From Actinomycetes bacterium (GTDB lineage Bacteria > Actinomycetota > Acidimicrobiia > Acidimicrobiales > RAAP-2), in contig JAJZDI010000006.1 of the NCBI GenBank assembly GCA_021806045.1, forward strand, positions 103,867 through 167,866: a DNA stretch of 64,000 bases. The letters are read 5' to 3'. Shown piece after piece: positions 1 to 8,697 of this stretch (the first letter of the stretch is position 1; every line of letters begins with the position of its first letter). Both the position numbers and the translations under genes were made by a program. Below the pieces are notes generated by a model. It was not told the DNA's origin and did not search any database. It worked only from the letters and a program-made list of their open reading frames with translations.

Positions 1-1
1 G

Positions 2-538
2 CAACTCCTCGATGCGTACAACTCGGTGGCCAACGGCGGGATCTTCGTGCAGCCCAGCCTGGTGCGGGCCACCGTCTCGGACACGGGCGCAGTGAAGAGG
101 GTTCCGCCCGCCCCGTCCCACCGGGTCATCAGCAGCCGGGTGGACGCCGAGCTCATCCCGATGTTCGAGCAGGTGGTGAAGACGGGTACCGGAGTCGAGG
201 CCGCGGTCGACGGTTATACGGTGGCCGGAAAGACGGGTACGGCCCAGATCCCCGACCCGACCCACCTCGGCTACATCCCGGGTGCCTTCTACGGCACCTT
301 CGCAGGCTTCGCCCCGGCCGAGAATCCCGTGCTCTCGGCGGTCGTCATCCTTCAGCATCCGACGCCGATCTATGGGGGGGCTGTTGCGGCTCCGGTGTTC
401 TCGGAGATCATGCAGTACGCCCTGCACCACTACGGAGTACCAACAACGACAGCGGCGACGGCCCAGATCGCTCCAGCGGCCATCGGCGGTGCAGGTAGCA
501 TCAAAGTCACCCCCGGAGTCACCACGGAAGGTCCGTGA
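2..538 (+). CDS. ftsI: Penicillin-binding protein (FtsI/PBP2-type transpeptidase), 3' part only
   Basis: This is the C-terminal end of a septal peptidoglycan DD-transpeptidase, cut by the window edge. The reading frame is open from base 2 and reads QLLDAYNSVANGG, a typical PBP stretch just after the SxN motif. The KTGT box of the penicillin-binding fold (AGKTGTAQ) is encoded near 224-247. The catalytic Ser-x-x-Lys lies upstream and is not visible. The last 40 or so residues are Ala/Thr-rich. It is followed 24 bases later by murE, the usual dcw order, which supports ftsI rather than an unrelated PBP. The family is certain; the exact paralogue is likely. Confidence 0.88.
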   Translation, partial: QLLDAYNSVANGGIFVQPSLVRATVSDTGAVKRVPPAPSHRVISSRVDAELIPMFEQVVKTGTGVEAAVDGYTVAGKTGTAQIPDPTHLGYIPGAFYGTFAGFAPAENPVLSAVVILQHPTPIYGGAVAAPVFSEIMQYALHHYGVPTTTAATAQIAPAAIGGAGSIKVTPGVTTEGP

Positions 539-562
539 GACGCTCCGGCGGATCCCAGACCT

Positions 563-2002
563 GTGCTCCTCGCCCGCGCCATCGAACAGATCGAAATCGC
601 CGAGCGGGTGGGGCCCGTCGCCGACGCCGCAGTCACGTCGGTCGCCTGCGATTCGCGGGAGGTCAGGCCGGGTGCGTTGTTCTGCTGCATCCGTGGCGAT
701 GTGGAGGACGGGCACCGGTTCGCGCCCTCAGCGGTCGATTCCGGGGCGACGGCATTGCTGTGCGAACGCCCACTGCCGCTTCCCGTCCCCCAGGTGGTCG
801 TGCCCTCCGGCCAGGTGCGCTCGGCCATGGCGGTGGTGGCAGCGGAGGTCTATGGGCATCCGGCGGAGCAGTTGACCATGGTCGGTGTGACGGGCACGAA
901 CGGGAAGACGACCGTCACGCATCTGGTCCGCTCCATCCTCGAGGCAGCCGGGATCACAGCGCGGGCCATGGGGACGTTGGACGGCCCGCGCACCACCCCC
1001 GAGTCGCCGGTGATCCACGAGCACCTGGCCACGTGGGCGACCGAGGGGGTCCGGGCGGCGGTCCTCGAGGTCTCGTCGCACGCCCTGGTCCAGCACCGGG
1101 TGGACGCCATCATGTTCGACGCGGTGGCGTTCACCAATCTGAGCCACGACCACCTCGACTACCACGGCGACATGGCGTCGTACTTCGAGGCGAAAGCGAT
1201 GCTCTTCACGCCGGAGCGGGCCCGGTCGGCCGTGGTCGACGTGGATGACCGGTGGGGTGCTGCCCTGGCCGACCGGATCGAGGGGGCGGGAACGATCCCG
1301 GTCGTGCGGGTCCGGAGCGACGACGCATCCGACGTCCACGTGGGCATGGGGTCGACGACCTACCGGTGGCACGGCCGGGATGTGACGCTTCGCACGACCG
1401 GTGCCTTCGGCGTGGCGAACGCGCTGGTCGCTTCGGCCGTGGCCACCACCATCGGCGCGGGACCGGACGCCGTCGTCGCCGGGCTCGCGGCCGCCGATCC
1501 CGTCCCCGGGCGCATGGAGGTGGTGTCGGACGGCGAACGGCAGGTGATCGTGGACTTCGCTCACACGCCCGCCGCCCTCGAGGTCGTGTTGGCCTCGGCG
1601 CGCCAACTGGCCGGCACCTCCCGTGTGTGGTGCGTGTTCGGCTGCGGTGGCGACCGTGACCGGGCCAAGCGACGGCCCATGGGCCTGGCTGCGGCACGTC
1701 ACGCGGACGTCGCCATCGTCACCTCCGACAATCCCCGTTCGGAGGACCCGGACGCCATCATCGCCGAAATCGTCGCCGGTGCTGCGGGAGGAGGTGCCCG
1801 GGTGGTTGTGGAGCCCGACCGGGCCGCGGCCATCGCACTCGCCGTGTCCGGGGCCGAGCCGGGTGACGTGGTGATCGTCGCTGGCAAGGGGCACGAGACC
1901 TCCCAGGTGGTTGGCGAGCGCCGCATAGACTTCGACGACCGGGAGGTGGCGCGGGCCGCTCTGGCCGCTGCCGCCTCGTCGACGGGTGGTAGGGCCGGAT
2001 GA
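563..2002 (+). CDS. murE: UDP-MurNAc-L-Ala-D-Glu:meso-diaminopimelate ligase
   Basis: Cytoplasmic ATP-dependent ligase adding the third stem-peptide residue. The 479-residue length is normal. The P-loop GTNGKTT lies at residues 111-117, the central-domain motif NLSHDHLDYHG at about 192-202, and the carbamylated-lysine segment (EAKAMLF) around K211. DNPR at 389-392 is the signature for meso-DAP rather than lysine, so the wall should be DAP-type. It starts at GTG 563. Its stop overlaps the mraY start by 4 bases (ATGA), so translation is probably coupled and there is no room for murF, which normally sits between murE and mraY. Confidence 0.96.
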   Translation: MLLARAIEQIEIAERVGPVADAAVTSVACDSREVRPGALFCCIRGDVEDGHRFAPSAVDSGATALLCERPLPLPVPQVVVPSGQVRSAMAVVAAEVYGHPAEQLTMVGVTGTNGKTTVTHLVRSILEAAGITARAMGTLDGPRTTPESPVIHEHLATWATEGVRAAVLEVSSHALVQHRVDAIMFDAVAFTNLSHDHLDYHGDMASYFEAKAMLFTPERARSAVVDVDDRWGAALADRIEGAGTIPVVRVRSDDASDVHVGMGSTTYRWHGRDVTLRTTGAFGVANALVASAVATTIGAGPDAVVAGLAAADPVPGRMEVVSDGERQVIVDFAHTPAALEVVLASARQLAGTSRVWCVFGCGGDRDRAKRRPMGLAAARHADVAIVTSDNPRSEDPDAIIAEIVAGAAGGGARVVVEPDRAAAIALAVSGAEPGDVVIVAGKGHETSQVVGERRIDFDDREVARAALAAAASSTGGRAG

Positions 2003-3033
2003 TCCCGCTCATGACGTCAGGTGGCATCGCCCTCATCGTCGGTGCGTTCTTCACGCCGGTCCTGATGCGGTGGGTCTCGAAGCGGGGTATCGGCCAGCAG
2101 ATCCGGGAGGACGGGCCCCGGGTCCACATAGCGAAGGCGGGTACCCCCACCATGGGGGGCATCGCCATCGTCGGCGCCATGGCGGTGGGCTTCATCGTGG
2201 CGCATGGGATCCCGTCCACGGGCTTCACCCGATCCGGCGTGCTCCTGCTTCTGGCGGTCATCGGCGCGGCCGCCATCGGGTTCACCGACGACTGGATCAA
2301 GGTGCGCCATCGGCGGAGCCTGGGGCTGAACAAGCGTGCCAAGTTCGGCGGTCAGATCGGCCTCGGGGTCATCTTCTCGGTGCTGGCGATGGAGTGGGCG
2401 CACACATCCACGATGCTGTCGTTCACCAGGATCGACTCCTTCGGCGTCAACCTGGGCCCCGTGGTGTGGGTCGTGTGGGCGACGTTCATCATCGCTGCCA
2501 CGTCGAACGCGGTGAACCTCACTGACGGGCTGGACGGTCTGGCGGCAGGGTCGGCCACCTTCTGCTTCGTCTGCCTGGCCGTCATCGGGTACTGGCAGTT
2601 CCGTCACCCGGGCATCTACCACGTCCACGACGCGCTCGACATGGCGCTGGGCGCGGTGGCGCTTGCCGGCGCCTGTCTCGGGTTCCTGTGGTGGAACGCC
2701 GCGCCGGCGAAGATCTTCATGGGGGACACCGGGTCGCTGGCCATCGGCTCGGGCCTCGCCGCCCTCTGCCTGCTGATGGACCTGCAGCTCCTCCTGGTGG
2801 TGATCGGTGGCCTGTTCGTCATCGAGACGGTGTCGGTGGCCATGCAGGTCGTCAGTTTCCGGATGTTCCACCGCCGGATCTTCCGGATGGCGCCCGTCCA
2901 CCATCACTTCGAGCTGTTGGGGTGGCCCGAGACCACGGTCATCGTCCGGTTCTGGATCCTGGCGGGGCTGTTCGCCGCGCTGGGCCTGGGGATCTTCTAC
3001 GGGGACTACCTGTCGGTGGCGAAGGTTCCATGA
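1999..3033 (+). CDS. mraY: Phospho-N-acetylmuramoyl-pentapeptide transferase
   Basis: Integral membrane enzyme transferring phospho-MurNAc-pentapeptide to undecaprenyl phosphate, giving lipid I. It has 344 residues and about ten hydrophobic segments. The diagnostic motifs are all present: DDWIK at 97-101, NAVNLTDGLDGLA at 170-182, GDTGS near residue 242, and the cytoplasmic HHHFE loop from residue 301. It overlaps murE by 4 bases. Downstream, murD is absent: only an 81-base frame separates mraY from ftsW. Confidence 0.97.
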   Translation: MIPLMTSGGIALIVGAFFTPVLMRWVSKRGIGQQIREDGPRVHIAKAGTPTMGGIAIVGAMAVGFIVAHGIPSTGFTRSGVLLLLAVIGAAAIGFTDDWIKVRHRRSLGLNKRAKFGGQIGLGVIFSVLAMEWAHTSTMLSFTRIDSFGVNLGPVVWVVWATFIIAATSNAVNLTDGLDGLAAGSATFCFVCLAVIGYWQFRHPGIYHVHDALDMALGAVALAGACLGFLWWNAAPAKIFMGDTGSLAIGSGLAALCLLMDLQLLLVVIGGLFVIETVSVAMQVVSFRMFHRRIFRMAPVHHHFELLGWPETTVIVRFWILAGLFAALGLGIFYGDYLSVAKVP

Positions 3034-3110
3034 TCGTCGTCGCCCACGTCGCCCCGCCGGCGGTGCCAGCGTCCACCACGTCGAGCGCCGGCTGGAGGAA
3101 GCTGTGGTGA
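3030..3110 (+). other. 26-codon open frame in the position normally held by murD
   Basis: A tiny frame begins at ATG 3030, overlapping the mraY stop (ATGA), and ends with TGA at 3108-3110, overlapping the ftsW start (TGATG). It starts MIVVAHVAPP and ends SAGWRKLW. Such a perfect double overlap suggests that ribosomes could be handed through it from mraY to ftsW. It could be an internal-deletion remnant of murD, a leader for coupling, or chance. The ftsW ribosome-binding site lies inside it. No protein family is recognised. Confidence 0.3.
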
Positions 3111-4339
3111 TGGGCACCGCCGCCTCGCGCCGTTCCCCGGCACTGCCGGGTGCTCGGCCGCGCCGGGCGCCGTCGCCGGGCCCGTCACGGCCGCAGGGGC
3201 TGGCGGGGCGCCTCGGAGCCGTCGAACCGTCGATCGCGGTTCGCTGGCTGGTGGTCGCCCTCTGCGTCGCCGGGGTGGTCATGGTCGGCTCCGCTTCCCC
3301 GGTCATCTCCACCGGCATCTACGGCTCGGCGTGGTACATCTTCGAGCGCGAGCTCCTGTGGATGCTGCTCGGCGGAGCTGCGTTCCTGATCTGTTCCCGG
3401 ATCGACCTCCGTCACTGGAGGGCGTTCAGGATGTGGATCCTGGTCGGGACGATGGGGCTGCTCGTGGTGGTCCTCATGCCCCACGTGGGCGTGACGGCCG
3501 GCGGGTCGAGCCGCTGGTTCGGCTTCGGCATGTTCCGTATCCAACCCTCCGAGGTGATGAAGCTCGCGCTCATCCTCTTCTGCGCCGACCTGATTGCCCG
3601 GCGTGAGGATCGGGTCCACGAGGCGAACCGCGTCCTGTTCCCTGTCCTGATCCTCCTCGGGGCGTCGTCGCTGCTGATCCTGGCCCAACCGGACATGGGG
3701 ACGGCGCTCGTCCTGGCCTGCATCACGTTCGGGATGCTCTTCATGGGTGGCGTCCCCAACCGGATGCTGGTGAAGACGTTCATCCTGTTCGTCGCGGCGG
3801 CACTGGTGGTGGGCATGTCCCAGAGCTACCGCCGTGACCGGTTGCTGTCCTTCATCAACCCGGGTGCCCACCGGTCCGGCACCGGCTACCAGGTGTGGCA
3901 GTCCCTGGTCGGCCTGGGCTCCGGCCACCTGATCGGGCTGGGCCTGGGTGGGGGCCGCCAGAAGTGGGGCATCCTCCCCAACGCCCACACCGACTTCATC
4001 TTCTCGGTCATCGGCGAGGAACTGGGCCTGGTCGGAGCGGTCGTCGTCCTGGCGCTGTTCGCCGCGCTCGCCTGGTACGGGATGCGGATCGCCACAGACC
4101 AGAAGGACCGGTTCGCCGGGCTCGTCGCCGTGGGCATCGTGACGTGGATCGTGGCCCAGGCCGTGATCAACATCGGAGCCGTTATCGGCGTTCTTCCCGT
4201 CACCGGCATCCCCCTCCCGTTCGTTTCCTTCGGTGGATCGTCCCTGGTCATCAACCTGGCCGCCATGGGCATCCTCGTCAACGTGGCGAACCGTCGTCGC
4301 CGGCTCCGGGCGGTGCCCGGGGGGCGCCGGGCCGCGTGA
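3110..4339 (+). CDS. ftsW: Lipid II polymerase/cell division protein of the SEDS family
   Basis: Multi-pass SEDS glycosyltransferase that polymerises lipid II at the septum together with a class B PBP. About 409 residues, with a basic, proline-rich N-terminal cytoplasmic tail of about 45 residues and then about ten membrane segments. SEDS signatures are visible: the GGSSRWFGFG and QPSEVMKLALI region, the long GxGxGGGRQKWG loop with the FIFSVIGEELG segment, and the C-terminal FVSFGGSSLVINLAAMGIL. A GGAGG ribosome-binding site at 3094-3098 serves ATG 3110; in-frame GTG 3107 and 3104 are alternatives. Context (dcw) favours FtsW over RodA. Confidence 0.93.
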   Translation: MGTAASRRSPALPGARPRRAPSPGPSRPQGLAGRLGAVEPSIAVRWLVVALCVAGVVMVGSASPVISTGIYGSAWYIFERELLWMLLGGAAFLICSRIDLRHWRAFRMWILVGTMGLLVVVLMPHVGVTAGGSSRWFGFGMFRIQPSEVMKLALILFCADLIARREDRVHEANRVLFPVLILLGASSLLILAQPDMGTALVLACITFGMLFMGGVPNRMLVKTFILFVAAALVVGMSQSYRRDRLLSFINPGAHRSGTGYQVWQSLVGLGSGHLIGLGLGGGRQKWGILPNAHTDFIFSVIGEELGLVGAVVVLALFAALAWYGMRIATDQKDRFAGLVAVGIVTWIVAQAVINIGAVIGVLPVTGIPLPFVSFGGSSLVINLAAMGILVNVANRRRRLRAVPGGRRAA

Positions 4340-5475
4340 CCACACGCCGTTTCGCCGTCGTGGCGGGAGGCGGTACCGCCGGCCACCTGCAGCCGGCACT
4401 CGCCGTTGCCGACGCGCTGGTCGCCCGTGGCCACGCTCCCGGATCGATCGAGTTCGTCGGGTCACGTCGCGGCCAGGATCGTGCCGTGCTCGAGCGGCGC
4501 TCCTACCCGTTCACCCTCCTGCCCGGCCGAGGCGTCCAGCGGAGCCTCGCCCCCTCCGCGGTTGCCCGCAACGTGGGGGCGCTGGCCGGGATCGGCTGGG
4601 CGACGCTGCGTGCCATCGCCATCGTGGCCCGCCGCCACCCGTCCGTGGTCGTCTCCGTCGGCGGCTACGCGGCGGTTCCGGCGTCCGTGGCGGCCGTCTT
4701 CCTGCGCGTGCCCCTCGTGCTGATCAACGTCGACGCGGTGCCAGGGGCGGCGAACCGCCTGCTCGGGCGCTTCGCCCGTGCCGCCGCGGTCGGATGGGAG
4801 GGTACCCCGCTGCCGCGGGGCGTCGTTACCGGGACGCCCGTGCGCGACGCCATCCTCGCTGTGGACCGGGAACCCGCCAGCCGCCTCGCCGCCCGCCAGG
4901 CGCTCGGTCTTCCCGAGGTCGGCACCGTCGTGGCCGCCTTCGGTGGGTCGCTCGGCGCCCGCTCGATCAACGCGGCAGTGCGCGACCTGGCCGAGTCGTG
5001 GGCGGGCCGCTCCGGTGCGTGCATTTACCATGTCGTGGGCCGGCGGGACTTCGCCGCCTCGCCGCCCCGTCCCCGATCGGGCTACGTCCCCGTCGAGTAC
5101 GAGGACCGCATGGAGCTGGTCTACGCCGCTGCCGATGTCGTCGTGTGCCGGGCGGGCGCCATGACTGTCGCCGAGCTGGCCGTCGCCGGCGTCCCGGCCA
5201 TACTCGTCCCGTTGCCGGGCGCACCGGGTGACCACCAGACGGCCAATGCCCGGGTGCTCGAACGTGCGGGAGCCGCCGTTGTCATCTCCGACAGCTCGTG
5301 CAACGGAGCCGAGCTCGACCGCGTCATCGGCGACCTGGTGGGTACGCCCGGCCGGCTCGACGCGATGGCGGCGGCGGCGCGTGCCATCGGTCGCCCCGAC
5401 GCAGCCGACGCGGGGGCGCAGGTCGTCGAGCGGTCGGCCCGGACCGGACGGACCCGGGGAGCGGTGGCGGCATGA
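4336..5475 (+). CDS. murG: UDP-GlcNAc:lipid I N-acetylglucosaminyltransferase, variant active-site loop
   Basis: Peripheral membrane GT-B enzyme that converts lipid I to lipid II. The 379 residues begin at GTG 4336, overlapping ftsW by 4 bases. It keeps the N-terminal GGTAGH-PA loop (residues 12-20), GGY (near 114), GGSLGARS (near 202), a CRAGAMTVAEL segment, and LVPLPGAPGDHQTANA that binds UDP-GlcNAc. The usual HEQN-A-V-P-G motif is replaced: residues 130-138 read INVDAVPGA, so His, Glu and Asn of that loop are absent. Position between ftsW and murC and the rest of the motifs make murG secure. Confidence 0.93.
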   Translation: MTTRRFAVVAGGGTAGHLQPALAVADALVARGHAPGSIEFVGSRRGQDRAVLERRSYPFTLLPGRGVQRSLAPSAVARNVGALAGIGWATLRAIAIVARRHPSVVVSVGGYAAVPASVAAVFLRVPLVLINVDAVPGAANRLLGRFARAAAVGWEGTPLPRGVVTGTPVRDAILAVDREPASRLAARQALGLPEVGTVVAAFGGSLGARSINAAVRDLAESWAGRSGACIYHVVGRRDFAASPPRPRSGYVPVEYEDRMELVYAAADVVVCRAGAMTVAELAVAGVPAILVPLPGAPGDHQTANARVLERAGAAVVISDSSCNGAELDRVIGDLVGTPGRLDAMAAAARAIGRPDAADAGAQVVERSARTGRTRGAVAA

Positions 5476-6854
5476 TGGAACAACAGGTCGACCTGTCGCG
5501 TCCCTCCTCGATCCACGTGGTCGGCGCCGGTGGTGCCGGCATGAGCGCCATCGCCACCGTTCTCACGGCCATGGGCCACTCGGTCACCGGGAGCGACCTG
5601 CGGCGTTCGGCGGTGGCCGAGCGCCTGACGGCCGGCGGCGTCCCGGTCGCCATCGGGCACGCGGCGGGCAATGTCGGTGATGTCGACGTCGTGACCGTGT
5701 CGAGTGCCGTCTCGGAGACCAATCCCGAGGTGGAGGAGGCCCGCCGACGGGGGATCCCCGTGCTCACCCGGGCGGAGATCCTGGCTGCCATCGCCGGGCG
5801 TCGCCGGTGCATCGCCGTCGCCGGAACCCACGGCAAGACGACCACGTCGTCGATGCTGGCCCTCATCCTGGTGGAGGCGGGCCTGGACCCGTCGTTCCTC
5901 ATCGGGGGGGACGTCAACGAGATCGGGACCAATGCCGTGTGGGGCGACGGGTCGTGGCTGGTGGTCGAGGCGGACGAGAGCGACGGGACCTTCCTCACCC
6001 TCCCGACCGAGATCGCGGTGGTGACGAACGTCGAGCCCGACCACCTGGACCACTTCGGATCGTTCGACGAACTGCGCCGGGCGTTCACCACGTTCATGGA
6101 CAGGGCCCGATTCCGCCGCGTCGCCGGGGGCGACGATCCCGTAGCGGCAGAATTGGCAGCGGCCACCAGCGCCGAGACGGTGGGTATGGGTCCCGGATGC
6201 ACCTTCCGGATCACCGAGCTGTCCGCCGGACGGAGCTCCGTCTCGTTCCGGTTGACGGGGCCCGGGGGGCACCCGGACGGCCGAATCGAGCTGCCCATCC
6301 CCGGCGTCCACAACGCGGCGAACGCGGCGGTGGCCACCGTGGCGGCCATGGCTGCCGGCGCACCCTTCGACGCCGCCGTCAACGCGCTGGGCCGGTTCGC
6401 CGGGGTCGCCCGGCGGTTCGAATTCCGGGGCGAGGCGAACGGCGTCACGTTCGTGGACGACTACGCCCACCTGCCCACCGAGGTCCGGGCGACGCTCGCC
6501 GCGGCGCGGACCGGCGGCTGGCAGCGGATCGTGGCCGTGTTCCAGCCCCACCGTTACTCCCGGGTGGCGGCGCTGTGGGAGGAGTTCGGCTCCGCCTTCG
6601 ACGACGCCGACGTCATCGTCGTCACGGACATCTACGGAGCGGGCGAAGCGCCGATCCCCGGCGTGTCGGGACGGCTGGTGGCCGATGCCATCCGCCAGGC
6701 CCGCCCGGACGCGCCCGTCCACTATGCGGAGCGGCGCTCGGACGCGCGCCAGGAGGTGGCGTCGCTGCTGGCGCCCGGCGATCTGTGCGTGACCCTGGGC
6801 GCGGGAGACCTCACGTCGCTTCCCGACGAGCTGCGAGCCGAGCCGGACTGGTGA
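5472..6854 (+). CDS. murC: UDP-N-acetylmuramate:L-alanine ligase
   Basis: Cytoplasmic ATP-dependent ligase that adds L-Ala to UDP-MurNAc. 460 residues, normal length. The Rossmann-like N-terminal segment HVVGAGGAGMSAIA binds UDP. It is followed by the ATP P-loop GTHGKTTTSS near residue 120, then VTNVEPDHLDHF, and a C-terminal domain with the FVDDYAHLPTEV and AVFQPHRYSR motifs typical of MurC. It starts at ATG 5472 (another ATG follows directly), overlapping the murG stop by 4 bases. Confidence 0.96.
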   Translation: MMEQQVDLSRPSSIHVVGAGGAGMSAIATVLTAMGHSVTGSDLRRSAVAERLTAGGVPVAIGHAAGNVGDVDVVTVSSAVSETNPEVEEARRRGIPVLTRAEILAAIAGRRRCIAVAGTHGKTTTSSMLALILVEAGLDPSFLIGGDVNEIGTNAVWGDGSWLVVEADESDGTFLTLPTEIAVVTNVEPDHLDHFGSFDELRRAFTTFMDRARFRRVAGGDDPVAAELAAATSAETVGMGPGCTFRITELSAGRSSVSFRLTGPGGHPDGRIELPIPGVHNAANAAVATVAAMAAGAPFDAAVNALGRFAGVARRFEFRGEANGVTFVDDYAHLPTEVRATLAAARTGGWQRIVAVFQPHRYSRVAALWEEFGSAFDDADVIVVTDIYGAGEAPIPGVSGRLVADAIRQARPDAPVHYAERRSDARQEVASLLAPGDLCVTLGAGDLTSLPDELRAEPDW

Positions 6855-7888
6855 TCGGGGCACTGGTCGAGGCGTTGCGGGCCGCGCCCGGATGCGTCGT
6901 CCGGGAACGGGCACCGCTCGGCGCCCTGACCACGTACCGCGTGGGCGGCGGCGCAGCCATCATGGTGCAGGTGGCCGACGAGGCGACGCTCGTGTCGGTC
7001 GCCCGCGTCCTCGCGTCGGCGCGGTCGACGGGTGCTGCCACGCCCGACGTCCTGGTGCTCGGTCGGGGCTCGAACCTGCTGGTAAGCGATGCCGGGTTCG
7101 ACGGGATGGTCGTGGTCCCAGGAGACGGGTTCACCCGGATCGCCATCGACGGGACCCGGGTCGACGCCGGCTGTGCGGTGAGCCTTCCCGTGCTGGCCCG
7201 GCGTACGGTGGCCGCCGGCCTGAGCGGGCTCGAATGGGCGGTGGGCGTACCCGGCTCGGTGGGTGGAGCCGTGCGGATGAACGCCGGGGGCCACGGTTCG
7301 GACACGGCAGCGACACTGGAATCGTTCCGGGGTGTCGACCTGGCCAGCGGCACCGTCTTCGAGCGGCCAGGCTCCGCGTTGGGCGCCGCATACCGGCGCA
7401 CCGCGCTCGGGCCCCTTGAGGTGGTGACCGGTGCCGTCCACCGACTCGTGCCGGGCGACCCTGACGAGGGAGCGGCCCGGATCGCCGACATCGTCCGGTG
7501 GCGCCGGCAGCACCAACCGGGAGGGAGCAACGCGGGCTCGGTTTTCGCCAACCCGCCCGGCGACTCCGCCGGCCGGCTCATCGATGCGTGCGGCCTGAAG
7601 GGCTACCGGTCGGGCACGGCGGCGGTGTCGACCAAGCACGCCAATTTCATCGTCGCCGACGACGGGGGCACTGCGGCCGACGTCCTCGACGTCCTCCTGC
7701 ACGTGCGGCGGACGGTGGAGCAGCGTACGGGGGTGCGGCTGGAGGCCGAAGTGCGCCTGGTGGGCTTCGGCGACCTACGGGAGCCCGGGCACGACCCGGT
7801 CCGGGCTCGCCCGGCCGTTGTTCGACCGCCCCGGGTGGAGGCGCAGGCGGAGGCCCCCGGCGACGGGGGAGCGGGGGCCCTGTCATGA
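6851..7888 (+). CDS. murB: UDP-N-acetylenolpyruvoylglucosamine reductase
   Basis: FAD/NADPH enzyme that reduces enolpyruvyl-UDP-GlcNAc to UDP-MurNAc. 345 residues from GTG 6851 (GTGA overlap with murC). Visible features: LTTYRVGGGA, the FAD-binding VLGRGSNLLVSD, GLSGLEWAVGVPGSVGGAV, and GSNAGSVFANPP, which carries the catalytic serine. A late glutamate lies in the LEAEVRLVG segment. A C-terminal tail of about 35 residues, rich in Pro, Ala and Gly, exceeds the family core. It follows murC directly, the arrangement seen in many dcw clusters. Confidence 0.95.
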   Translation: MIGALVEALRAAPGCVVRERAPLGALTTYRVGGGAAIMVQVADEATLVSVARVLASARSTGAATPDVLVLGRGSNLLVSDAGFDGMVVVPGDGFTRIAIDGTRVDAGCAVSLPVLARRTVAAGLSGLEWAVGVPGSVGGAVRMNAGGHGSDTAATLESFRGVDLASGTVFERPGSALGAAYRRTALGPLEVVTGAVHRLVPGDPDEGAARIADIVRWRRQHQPGGSNAGSVFANPPGDSAGRLIDACGLKGYRSGTAAVSTKHANFIVADDGGTAADVLDVLLHVRRTVEQRTGVRLEAEVRLVGFGDLREPGHDPVRARPAVVRPPRVEAQAEAPGDGGAGALS

Positions 7889-8697
7889 CCCAGAACGGCA
7901 GGGGATCGCCCACCGGGGTGAAGACCCGGCCGCAGGTGGACCCGCGCATCAGTGCCCGACGCGCGGCAGAGGCGCGCCGGGTCGGCCGGCGGAGGCTCCG
8001 ACGGATCGTTGTCGCCCTCGGCGTGGTGGTCGTCCTCGTTCTCGCCGTCGTGCTCCTGCGATCGCCCCTGTTCTCGGCCCGGGTCGTGACGGTGGAGGGT
8101 CCCCACCCGCACACATCGACGGCTGCCATCGTCCGCGCCGCCGGCGTGGTGTCGAGGCCGCCGTTGATCAGTGTGGACCCCTCGGTGGCCGCAGCTGCCG
8201 TGGAACGGCTGCCGTGGGTGGGGAAGGCGACGGTGGCGCGCTCATGGCCCGATGGGGTGGTGATCACGGTCACCGAGCGCCGCCCGGTGGCAACGATGTC
8301 GGCCCCCGGCGGGCGGGCTGCGCTCGTCGATGCGACCGGCCGGACCCTCGAAGTGGTGGCGTCACGTCCGTCCGGACTGCCTGCCCTCGTTATCCACCAG
8401 GGGGGGAGCGTCCTCGCCCCGGCGGCGGTCGCAGGGTTCCTCCCCACGCCCGCCGGTGCGGCCCTCGACGTCGCCGCCACCCTGCCGCCGGCATTCTCCG
8501 CCCAGGTGATCCAGGTGGTCGGCTCGGCCGGGGGGACGGTCGAGCTCGACCTCAATTCGGGGCTCACCGTGCTCCTGGGCAACGCCACCGACCTCAGCAC
8601 GAAGTACCACGATGTGGCGTCGATCATCGCCGCCGCCCCCCTGAAGGGTGCCCACACCATCGACGTGACGGTGCCGAGCGCCCCCGTCGTCTCGTGA
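7885..8697 (+). CDS. ftsQ: Cell division protein FtsQ/DivIB (POTRA domain)
   Basis: Bitopic division protein linking FtsB/FtsL to the septal synthase. 270 residues starting at ATG 7885, overlapping murB by 4 bases. It has a basic cytoplasmic N-terminus, one membrane helix (about residues 38-57, VVALGVVVVLVLAVVLL), then an extracytoplasmic POTRA segment (RVVTVEGPHPHTSTAAIVRA). A region follows with LPWVGKATVARSWPDGVVITVTERRPVA, the typical FtsQ core. The stop codon lies inside a 16-bp direct duplication. Confidence 0.92.
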   Translation: MTQNGRGSPTGVKTRPQVDPRISARRAAEARRVGRRRLRRIVVALGVVVVLVLAVVLLRSPLFSARVVTVEGPHPHTSTAAIVRAAGVVSRPPLISVDPSVAAAAVERLPWVGKATVARSWPDGVVITVTERRPVATMSAPGGRAALVDATGRTLEVVASRPSGLPALVIHQGGSVLAPAAVAGFLPTPAGAALDVAATLPPAFSAQVIQVVGSAGGTVELDLNSGLTVLLGNATDLSTKYHDVASIIAAAPLKGAHTIDVTVPSAPVVS

